Assembly: GCA_029945625.1 (NCBI GenBank)
Contig: JAQSCW010000048.1
Coordinates: 1-64,000, forward strand
Length of the DNA stretch: 64,000 nt
Origin: a bacterium
GTDB lineage: Bacteria > Bacteroidota > Bacteroidia > B-17B0 > Aurantibacillaceae
Reading direction: 5' to 3'
The position numbers and the translations under genes are program-made. Of the stretch, positions 7,889-15,532 are shown piece after piece (position 1 is the stretch's first letter; every line of letters begins with the position of its first letter). The notes below the pieces were generated by a model. That model saw only the letters and a list, made by a program, of their open reading frames with translations, ran no database searches and was not told the DNA's origin.

Positions 7889-9889
7889 CTACTTCGCTAC
7901 TATTTTAAACTCAGTTCTGCGGTTCTTCGCTTTATTTTCAGGAGTATCGTTTGGTACTTTTGGTTTGGTATCGCCGTAGCCCTTAAAGGTGAGTCGTTCG
8001 GCCTTAATTTTTCCTGTTGTAACCAAATAATCGTTCACTGCTTTTGCACGGTTAGACGACAAGGTCAAGTTCGCTTTTTTATCGCCGGTGTTATCAGTAT
8101 GTCCGCCAAGCTCAATCTTGAGTGAGGGATTTTTGTTAAGGAACGAAACTAATTTTTCCAATTCAACTTTGCTTTCGGGTTTCAGATCCCATTTATCCAC
8201 ATCAAAGAATATGTTCTTTAATTCAACAGCTACATCAATTGCAATTGGTTGTAAAGGAATATCAAGTTGATAGGGTTTATTAAAATCGGCAACCACTTCC
8301 TTTAAACTAAAATTATCGCTGTAAAATAAAAAACCATCTTTACTCACATTTACCAGGTAATTTTTATTTGAATTTAAGGTTACCAAAAATTCACCGTTTG
8401 CCTGTGAATACGAGCGCGTCACTAACTTTTGGGTCTCCAAATCAATTAATTCAAAGCTGGCTTCGAGGGGCTGCTTAGAAGTAGCATTGTAAACTTTTCC
8501 CTTCACATAGGTGATCTTTTCAGGCTTCATGTCCTGAGGCACTTCAAATTGATACAAGTCCAGGCCACCCATTCCACCTTCGCGATCGGAGGCAAAATAG
8601 GCGAGCTTTCCGCTGGGTGATACCAATAAACTATTTTCATCTCTCGAAGAGTTAATGGGAAAACCCAAATTAACCGGTTCAGCCCAGGAGCCATCGGCAT
8701 TTTTCTTCGACATAAAGATATCGGAGCCTCCAAGTCCCACATGCCCGTCACTCGCAAAGTACAAAGTTTGATTATCGGGGTGAATAAATACCGATTGTTC
8801 TTCACGTTTGGTGTTGATGACCGACGACAATCGTTCGGCCTGCGAGAATTTCCCATCATCGCCCACCACCGAATAATAAATATCAATGCCTTTTACTGTG
8901 CCATTACGCTGTGGTGTACCTCTTACAAAATAAAGAGTTTTGCCATCGCTGCTGAAACTAGGCTGACTTTCCCACATGGCTGAATTGATTCGCGTCCCTA
9001 AATTTACAGGCTTTGCCCACCGGCCATTGATCTTTTGGGTGTAAAAAATATCGCAACTCCCAAAGCCCTGAGCTAAACCGCCCATATAACCCCCGCCCAT
9101 TTCCTGCGACATGGTAATGAACATATAATTACCGTCCGCCGAAATAGAAGGTGCTCCTTCATTGCCCTTACTGGCAAGTTCTGCTACCACATGCGATTCT
9201 GACCACACTCCCTTTTGATCGGCCTTCGCAATAAACAAATCTTCCTGACCCCCGCTCATGCAGTCAGAACAAGGCAAGCGACGGGTATATAAAAAGTAGC
9301 GCTCATCGGCAGTGATAGAAGGGAAATATTCGTTCTGCGCCGAATTCACAGCTCCTCCCATGTTTGAGAAGATCACGTTTTTTGAATTCTTGCGGGCAGC
9401 AACAGAAAAATCGAGACATTTCAATTTAAATTCAGCTTCTTCTCTGCTATCGGGATTGATGCGGTCAAACTTCAAAAACTGAGTATAATGCAGTTTTGCA
9501 TTATCAAAATCGGTAAGCTCAAATTCAAGATCGGCCAGAGTAAAATAATTTTCAACGTATAATCTTGGAGCAATTTGAATGGCTTTTCTCAGATGCTCCA
9601 CTGCCTCGGGTAAACGGTCTTGTTCTTGACATAAAACAGCGAGAATCACATGCGGTTCCATAAAATTTTCATCCACCTTCAGGGCCTTTACCAAACATTC
9701 CTCCGCACGTTTGTCCTGATGCGCGTTATAGTAACGTTTCCCTTCTTCATAAATCTTTTTAGCTTTGGGATTCGAGCTGGTGAGTTGCCCGGGCATCAGT
9801 GCCTCCTGTGAGAAAACAGGACTGAACGAAAAAAAAGTAAGGGCCATCAACGCAAGTAAGTTCTTCATCATTTTCTTTATTAGGATCAT
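7889..9889 (-). CDS. TPR / beta-propeller / OmpA-domain envelope protein (PorE-like)
   Basis: A 666-residue secreted protein with a signal peptide (MKNLLALMALTFFSFSPVFSQ, start Met1 or Met8). Domain order: TPR repeats at about 30-150; PD40/WD40-like blades with repeated motifs such as SADGNYMFITM, SSDGKTLYFVRG and SPSGKLAYFASD at about 175-450; a carboxypeptidase-regulatory-like domain at about 460-540; and a C-terminal OmpA peptidoglycan-binding domain with GGHTDNTGDKKANLTLSSNR. This order is that of PorE (PG1058), the peptidoglycan-linked T9SS component. Bacteroidota carry several proteins of this type, so orthology is not proven, and no lipobox is seen. Last gene of a three-gene operon. 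Confidence 0.88.
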   Translation of the reverse strand: MILIKKMMKNLLALMALTFFSFSPVFSQEALMPGQLTSSNPKAKKIYEEGKRYYNAHQDKRAEECLVKALKVDENFMEPHVILAVLCQEQDRLPEAVEHLRKAIQIAPRLYVENYFTLADLEFELTDFDNAKLHYTQFLKFDRINPDSREEAEFKLKCLDFSVAARKNSKNVIFSNMGGAVNSAQNEYFPSITADERYFLYTRRLPCSDCMSGGQEDLFIAKADQKGVWSESHVVAELASKGNEGAPSISADGNYMFITMSQEMGGGYMGGLAQGFGSCDIFYTQKINGRWAKPVNLGTRINSAMWESQPSFSSDGKTLYFVRGTPQRNGTVKGIDIYYSVVGDDGKFSQAERLSSVINTKREEQSVFIHPDNQTLYFASDGHVGLGGSDIFMSKKNADGSWAEPVNLGFPINSSRDENSLLVSPSGKLAYFASDREGGMGGLDLYQFEVPQDMKPEKITYVKGKVYNATSKQPLEASFELIDLETQKLVTRSYSQANGEFLVTLNSNKNYLVNVSKDGFLFYSDNFSLKEVVADFNKPYQLDIPLQPIAIDVAVELKNIFFDVDKWDLKPESKVELEKLVSFLNKNPSLKIELGGHTDNTGDKKANLTLSSNRAKAVNDYLVTTGKIKAERLTFKGYGDTKPKVPNDTPENKAKNRRTEFKIVAK

Positions 9890-9921
9890 GTAAATATAAC
9901 GGATTAATCACACAAGGGAAA

Positions 9922-11778
9922 CTAAGTTCCCAGCCAGGCACTGAGAGTCTTTTTTTGTTGTTCGCTTGCGTTTTCGATCAAGGTAATTCTGTTTTTATAA
10001 GTGGTTTTCACTTTCCTGGCAATGGCTTCTAAGGTGAGCGTTTTGTATTTTGTTTTTTTTCTATTCGGACGGAAGATCTCAATGCTCACTTTTTCGCCTT
10101 CCTTTATTGTATCATAATATTCGGCGATGAGTTCCTTAATTTCCCCGATCTTAATTTCTTTGCCGTTGAGTTTTCCGAGTTCATCATTTTTTTTATACTT
10201 CAATTCTTTACCAAAGTCATCCAACTCATCGGCGCGTTCTACAAACAAACGTTTGGTCTCAGGATTATAGCCCAGATCGGGGTTGCCAAGGGAAAATTCG
10301 TAGCGAATGTCCTCTTTCATAAATTCAATTCCAATTCTGTTCAATACATCTTTCATGGGTAAAGGAGTCCCGCCGCCGACATAAGTTCTGAGAAACGACC
10401 CAATTTGAGGATAGGTAAACTTTTCAATATCGTTAAACAGGTCTTCGTCGTTAAATGATCGCGTCTTCCCATACTTTCCGGCCAGATCTTTCATCAATTG
10501 CTGAGTGCCGTACGTACCCCCGCTCAGATCCCTCAATAGTATATCAAGACACATGCCAATTACTGCGCCTTTTTCATATACATTGTTGTATTGGGTGTGG
10601 ATCTTTTTTTCTAAAACGTGTTTACTCATGTACGTAAAACTCATGGTATCGTTAAAACCCTCCAGACTCGTTTCGTATTTCTGCATCATGGTACTCATAA
10701 ACTGATTGATGTCGATGATGCCTGACTTCACTTGTGCATGGTGCGCCGCATACTCCGTCATACCTTCGTACAGCCATAAATGCGCACTCATTTGGGGACG
10801 ATTAAAATCAAAGTCACCTATTTCTTTGGAATGAATGCTTAGGGGTGTGACAATGTGAAAAAACTCGTGTGCCGACACATCCCTCAACTGTTGTTGCAAC
10901 GACAGGCTGTCGAATTCCGGCATCACATAAAAAGAGGAATACGAATGTTCGAGTGCGCCGTTAGATCCCGATAAGGTTGGTGACTCATTAAAATAAAAGA
11001 GAAAGGCATATTTATTCACCGGCAATTCACCTCCCAAATAATCGCTCTGTGCATGAAGAAGTTCCTGAAGAGTAGTGGCAATAAAATTACTGGTCACCAT
11101 TTTTCGCGGCGAATAACACGCCACGAGGATGCGGGTTTTACCCACTAAAATGGTAGAGGTATCGGGCAAAAAATACATGATGGGAGAATCTACGAGCTCA
11201 TGATAATCGTTGGCTAGGATCACATCCTTTTTTTCTCCCAAAGTAAGACCCGACAAACCTGTAGCGGGATAGAACCCGGTTGGTTTTTCAAATTCGATGA
11301 TAAAATTACGATTGATCATGCCGGTGATATAACCGAAAAGGCAATGGGTATTGAGGGAGAAATTTTTATTCTCTTCAAAATTACTCCCTCCCGGTTCAAA
11401 AATAATTTTCTCCTTTGTTTGGTGAAGATCACATTTGTCAAAGGTATCGTCTACCTCGTATGAAATTTGATCTACTGCGCCGGCGGGTTTTATCCTGTAG
11501 GTGTTAGTATTCACTTTGGTGACCGAAATTACCGCACCATTTTTTCCGCTTACTTTAAAATTGGAAATAAATCGTCCGAAATCATAAACTTCGTAGGTTC
11601 CCGGAACCATGGCGGGAAATGAAAATTCCATTTCATCTGCTTTTTGATCGGGCGGGGTTAATACCACGCGCAAACGGTCGTTACTCACCTTTTTTAGATC
11701 CACAAAATAATGGTAGTTTTCATCGGCCCTTACCGGAAAGAGTGCTAATAAAGCAAGAAGGATTAAGGTGATTCGCAT
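9922..11778 (-). CDS. M61 family peptidase with PDZ domain
   Basis: Secreted zinc aminopeptidase of the glycyl aminopeptidase family, 618 residues, signal peptide ending near VRA-DENYHY. The M61 N-terminal beta domain covers about 20-230. The catalytic motif is HEFFH (His304, Glu305, His308), with the third zinc ligand expected in LWLYEGMTEY (Glu338). A PDZ-like region follows near 500-590. It starts 2 bp after the CPBP gene and lies 32 bp upstream of the OmpA-domain gene, so the three are probably co-transcribed. Substrate unknown; family members prefer N-terminal Gly or Ala. Confidence 0.92.
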   Translation of the reverse strand: MRITLILLALLALFPVRADENYHYFVDLKKVSNDRLRVVLTPPDQKADEMEFSFPAMVPGTYEVYDFGRFISNFKVSGKNGAVISVTKVNTNTYRIKPAGAVDQISYEVDDTFDKCDLHQTKEKIIFEPGGSNFEENKNFSLNTHCLFGYITGMINRNFIIEFEKPTGFYPATGLSGLTLGEKKDVILANDYHELVDSPIMYFLPDTSTILVGKTRILVACYSPRKMVTSNFIATTLQELLHAQSDYLGGELPVNKYAFLFYFNESPTLSGSNGALEHSYSSFYVMPEFDSLSLQQQLRDVSAHEFFHIVTPLSIHSKEIGDFDFNRPQMSAHLWLYEGMTEYAAHHAQVKSGIIDINQFMSTMMQKYETSLEGFNDTMSFTYMSKHVLEKKIHTQYNNVYEKGAVIGMCLDILLRDLSGGTYGTQQLMKDLAGKYGKTRSFNDEDLFNDIEKFTYPQIGSFLRTYVGGGTPLPMKDVLNRIGIEFMKEDIRYEFSLGNPDLGYNPETKRLFVERADELDDFGKELKYKKNDELGKLNGKEIKIGEIKELIAEYYDTIKEGEKVSIEIFRPNRKKTKYKTLTLEAIARKVKTTYKNRITLIENASEQQKKTLSAWLGT

Positions 11779-11780
11779 AG

Positions 11781-12767
11781 TTATTTAATAATAAGTTTGA
11801 AATTTTTCCAACGGTACCTCATCCAAAAAATTCCGAAGGTGAGCGCCGCCATCACAAACCAAACTACGATCTCTGATTGCGGATCTTCTGCTTTTGCTTC
11901 AAAGATGGAATAAGGCTTAATAACAGCATGAGGGGAAGATACCAAAATGCTGCTCACCATATTATTGGCAAAATGCAAACCAAAAGCCAATTCCAGTCCC
12001 TCATCCAGCAACGTGATAGCTCCCATAAATAAAGCGAAACAACAATAATAGGTGAGCATCACCGGAATTCCAAACTCCTTCACTTCGGGATTGGTGATGT
12101 GTGCCAAACCAAACAGCAAAGAGGTGAGGAATAAAGGAATGATACCATTGTGAAAAATCTGCGCCAAACCCTGCACGAGGTAACCTCTGAATACCAATTC
12201 TTCTAATCCGGTTTGAATGGGCATAAAAATTACCATGATGAGTAGGGAAAATAAAATGCCCTGCACATTAAAGGAAACAGTCATTTCGCCGGGATTAAGA
12301 AAATAATCCAGCAGCACCATGGCCACTAATAATGCTCCCCAAACTAGAAATGCGAACCAAAACCTCCCGAATCTGAACTTTTCATACCCGGTGAGTACAC
12401 TGGTAATTGTTTTTTTATGTATGTATTTTAAACCCATAAAAAAACCTATGGCCGCAAACACAAACATTCCCAGTTCGAGAAGCAAGACCAGATTTTGATC
12501 CATCCCCAGGGCTTTGCTATCGAACAGTAAATTGGCATTTTCAAGAATTTGTTCGTGCGAATACCCTTTGCTCTGCAAAATGGCCATTAAGGGAAAGAGC
12601 GCAATAGATTGAAAAAATACGTATCCGGCAATGAGAAAAGTGAGTGTGAGGAAATACATCCAACTGTTGTTGAACCCATTTACGAGTCCCGATAATAAAT
12701 AAAGGTTGTTAAAAGGCGGGGTTCTTTTGGTGTTATCGGGGCTGGTAGTTTCGTCCATTAAGAGCAA
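11781..12767 (-). CDS. CPBP family intramembrane metalloprotease
   Basis: Polytopic membrane protein of 328 residues with about eight hydrophobic segments. It carries the Abi/CPBP (Rce1-like) motifs: EELVFRGY (Glu189, Glu190, Arg194), FGLAH (His223) and HFANN near 270. Such enzymes cleave within or near the membrane; cargo varies and cannot be predicted here. The cytosolic N-terminus is short and hydrophilic. First gene of a CPBP, M61, OmpA operon, which suggests envelope-protein processing as a shared theme. Confidence 0.9.
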   Translation of the reverse strand: MLLMDETTSPDNTKRTPPFNNLYLLSGLVNGFNNSWMYFLTLTFLIAGYVFFQSIALFPLMAILQSKGYSHEQILENANLLFDSKALGMDQNLVLLLELGMFVFAAIGFFMGLKYIHKKTITSVLTGYEKFRFGRFWFAFLVWGALLVAMVLLDYFLNPGEMTVSFNVQGILFSLLIMVIFMPIQTGLEELVFRGYLVQGLAQIFHNGIIPLFLTSLLFGLAHITNPEVKEFGIPVMLTYYCCFALFMGAITLLDEGLELAFGLHFANNMVSSILVSSPHAVIKPYSIFEAKAEDPQSEIVVWFVMAALTFGIFWMRYRWKNFKLIIK

Positions 12768-12851
12768 ATAGAATCTGTAAGATTATTAGTAATTTAGCAA
12801 CCATAAAAGTATCGATTTTTATTTGAAACCCCCTTTTACCTAATTATAAAA

Positions 12852-13811
12852 ATGAAAGCCATTTTCAAACCCCTGCTCCTCCTTGCTTCTGCTGTTATTG
12901 TAGGTGCTTGCAGCAGTAACAAACCTGCAGAAGTGATCACCTCTGAGTTGAGTCTTGGAGAGAAACTTTTTTTTGATCCCATTCTTTCGCGCGACAGCAC
13001 CATTAGCTGCGCCAGTTGTCACCAACCTCAATTTGCATTCGCCGATAACGAACCCACCAGCAAGGGAGTAGGTGGAAAATTGGGTGCACGCAATGCGCCA
13101 AGTTGCATGAACCAATCGGACCGAAATTTTTATTTTTGGGATGGACGAGCGGAAACGTTGGAGCAACAGTCTCTTGGTCCCATTGAAAATCCGGTAGAAA
13201 TGGATCTTCCCCTCACAGTGGCCGTTCGGCGACTCACCAACAACGCCGTGTATAAGGCTGCTTTTGTCGCTGTTTATGGGAAAGTGCCCGACAGGGATTT
13301 ACTCGCAAAAGCCATCTCTACCTTCGAACGCACTCTTGAAACCAGTAATACACCCTTCGACAGGTATCTAAAAGACGGGGATAGTCTTGCTCTCACTGCC
13401 AGTCAGAAGCGGGGATTGGAGATTTTTAATGTAAAAGGAAAATGTTTTTCGTGTCATTTCGGGGTTGACTTTACCGGCAACGATCAATTTAGAAATATAG
13501 GATTATATAATGGCAAAGACCTCAACGATGAAGGAAGGTCTAAAATTTCGGGAAATCCCAAAGATTTGGGGAAATTTAAAATCCCGGGTTTACGCAACAT
13601 TGCGCAAACAGCCCCTTACATGCACAATGGCATGCATAAAACTTTGGCGGAAGTGATCGAGTATTATAATGTGCCCGATAAATTTATCAGCAATTCCATC
13701 AACCGCGATTCATTGCTCAGCAAACCATTGGGTTTGACCACTGATGAAAAGAAAGATCTTGAGAATTTTCTGTTGGCTTTGAGCGACGATCGCTTCACGG
13801 CGAAAAAATAA
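12852..13811 (+). CDS. Dihaem cytochrome-c peroxidase (CcpA/MauG family) lipoprotein
   Basis: Periplasmic or outer-membrane-anchored dihaem peroxidase of 319 residues that reduces hydrogen peroxide with electrons from cytochrome c. The lipoprotein signal is LLLLASAVIVGAC with Cys20. Haem sites are CASCH (53-57) and CFSCH (198-202). The family tryptophan region NFYFWDGRAETLEQQ and the Met/His ligand region PYMHNGMHKTLAEV are intact. Divergent from the CPBP operon and convergent with the cyclase gene, so it is probably transcribed alone. Confidence 0.95.
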   Translation: MKAIFKPLLLLASAVIVGACSSNKPAEVITSELSLGEKLFFDPILSRDSTISCASCHQPQFAFADNEPTSKGVGGKLGARNAPSCMNQSDRNFYFWDGRAETLEQQSLGPIENPVEMDLPLTVAVRRLTNNAVYKAAFVAVYGKVPDRDLLAKAISTFERTLETSNTPFDRYLKDGDSLALTASQKRGLEIFNVKGKCFSCHFGVDFTGNDQFRNIGLYNGKDLNDEGRSKISGNPKDLGKFKIPGLRNIAQTAPYMHNGMHKTLAEVIEYYNVPDKFISNSINRDSLLSKPLGLTTDEKKDLENFLLALSDDRFTAKK

Positions 13812-13821
13812 ATGCGCTTCT

Positions 13822-14583
13822 TTATTTTGAACTAAAGACCTTGTAGAGTACAGGCTTACTCGGACTCGCGTCATTTTCAAACGGCGCTATCTGCAGGTTT
13901 AGTAGGTATGTGCCATCTTCAATGTCGTTGGAGACATAAATAAATTCGGTGATGGTTTTATGTAATTCTGTTTTTTCAGGATAGTGCCAAAAAGTATGGT
14001 GTGCTTCCAGCTTTCCACCGTCTCTCTCTTTATCAATACTTGGCATGTCGATGAGCAGGTGAAGGACGCCAAGCTCATTCAGATAGTCAATGCCTTCTTT
14101 TAAAATGTAAGGAGGATTGGTATTACTGTAATTGGTACTTAATTTGTTGAGGCCGTTACTCAATGTTCTAATCACCACTGCCTCGGGCTTGTCTTCGGCT
14201 CTCAGAGAACTTTCGAGTTGTTTGCGGCCAATGACATGATCTCCGTTCTCAAGTTGTAGGGGAAGTAGGGTGATGAGTTCTGCCATAAAAAAGAAGCGCT
14301 CGAGTGATTTATTGATGGTATAAAATTCTTTGCTGATATGTCCCACACATTCGGTATGTGTGCCATTACCATGGGGGTTAAACGTGATGTTTCTGAAATT
14401 CACAGAACCACCCTGATTAACATCGCCCACCCACGAGTCGGTAATAACAGGTTCCAATTTCATGGGACCAACATACCAAGCACTTGCATTTGGACCCGAT
14501 GCCGACAGGGGCATAGAGATATCGAGCGGTTTAAAAAAATCAACCCTAAATTCTTTTCCCCTGTGAAAAATGGTAGCAATCAT
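13822..14583 (-). CDS. Cyclase family protein (kynurenine formamidase-like)
   Basis: Metal-dependent hydrolase of the PF04199 cyclase family, 253 residues. The metal-binding motif is HGNGTHTECVGH, corresponding to HxGTHxDxPxH with Glu replacing Asp, and EAHHTFW supplies the second-shell histidines. Bacterial relatives include KynB arylformamidase, and a tryptophan 2,3-dioxygenase lies 14 kb away (28569-29570), so a kynurenine role is possible. The family also contains unrelated hydrolases and the motif variant is atypical, so substrate is left open. It follows thyA by 41 bp on the same strand. Confidence 0.8.
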   Translation of the reverse strand: MIATIFHRGKEFRVDFFKPLDISMPLSASGPNASAWYVGPMKLEPVITDSWVGDVNQGGSVNFRNITFNPHGNGTHTECVGHISKEFYTINKSLERFFFMAELITLLPLQLENGDHVIGRKQLESSLRAEDKPEAVVIRTLSNGLNKLSTNYSNTNPPYILKEGIDYLNELGVLHLLIDMPSIDKERDGGKLEAHHTFWHYPEKTELHKTITEFIYVSNDIEDGTYLLNLQIAPFENDASPSKPVLYKVFSSK

Positions 14584-14624
14584 GTGTTTTATGGAATTAC
14601 AGGAAGTTGAATAAGATCTTTAAA

Positions 14625-15419
14625 TTAAACAGCCACTGCTGCTTTAATATGTGGATGCGGATCGTAGTTCTGCAACTCAAAATCCTCAAACTTAAAATCA
14701 AAAATAGAATGTACGTTTTTATTTATTTTTAGAGTTGGCAAGGGCCTGAAATCACGGCTTAGCTGTAATTTCGCCTGATCTAGATGATTGGAATACAAGT
14801 GGGCATCTCCAAGGGTGTGAACAAACTCACCTACTTCCAAATCACATACCTGTGCCACCATCATGGTGAGTAAGGCATACGACGCAATATTAAATGGTAC
14901 TCCCAAAAAGATATCCGCGCTGCGTTGGTAAAGCTGGCAACTTAATTTTCCATCGGCTACGTAGAACTGAAAAAACGCATGGCAGGGTGGTAATTTCATA
15001 GTGTTGATATCTGCCACATTCCAAGCACTAACAATCAACCTTCTGGAGTCGGGATTTTTTTTAATCATCTCCAGTACCTGCGTAATCTGGTCTATATGAC
15101 CTCCATTGGGCAAAGGCCAGTTGCGCCATTGATAGCCATATACCGGACCGAGATTGCCGTTTTCATCGGCCCAGTCATCCCAAATACTTACGCCATTTTC
15201 TTTCAGATAGTTAATATTGGTATCGCCTTTCAGAAACCACAATAATTCATGGATGATACTTTTGGTATGCAATTTTTTTGTGGTGAGGAGCGGAAAACCT
15301 TGTTGCAAATCAAATCGCATTTGGTAGCCAAAAACGCTTTTGGTGCCGGTACCTGTACGGTCGGTTTTTAATGCGCCTTTATCCAGCACATGCTGCATCA
15401 ATTCATGGTATTGTTTCAT
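14625..15419 (-). CDS. thyA: Thymidylate synthase
   Basis: Makes dTMP from dUMP using methylenetetrahydrofolate as methyl donor and reductant. Motifs: [12 protein letters not shown] near the start, the catalytic cysteine in [30 protein letters not shown], and a C-terminal AVAV end. I chose the ATG at 15419, giving [15 protein letters not shown] and 264 residues, exactly the usual length. An upstream in-frame ATG at 15473 abuts the T-tract of a strong terminator, which leaves no room for a leader. No dihydrofolate reductase gene is adjacent. Confidence 0.96.
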   Translation of the reverse strand: MKQYHELMQHVLDKGALKTDRTGTGTKSVFGYQMRFDLQQGFPLLTTKKLHTKSIIHELLWFLKGDTNINYLKENGVSIWDDWADENGNLGPVYGYQWRNWPLPNGGHIDQITQVLEMIKKNPDSRRLIVSAWNVADINTMKLPPCHAFFQFYVADGKLSCQLYQRSADIFLGVPFNIASYALLTMMVAQVCDLEVGEFVHTLGDAHLYSNHLDQAKLQLSRDFRPLPTLKINKNVHSIFDFKFEDFELQNYDPHPHIKAAVAV

Positions 15420-15473
15420 TTTCTTTTTTTGATATTCCGGCAAAACACCAAGGTGCTGCGGAATTAATTTCAT

Positions 15474-15514
15474 CTAAAAATAAAAAATCCCCTGATGCGA
15501 ACATCGGGGGATTT
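15474..15514 (-). terminator. Intrinsic terminator with UUCG tetraloop
   Basis: On the minus strand, 13-bp arms (15502-15514 and 15485-15497) with a single G-T pair close on a TTCG loop and are followed by TTTTTTATTTTT. This is a classic rho-independent terminator placed just after the 966-residue protein gene and just before thyA. Confidence 0.9.
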
Positions 15515-15532
15515 ATCAAAAGTTTTAAATTC

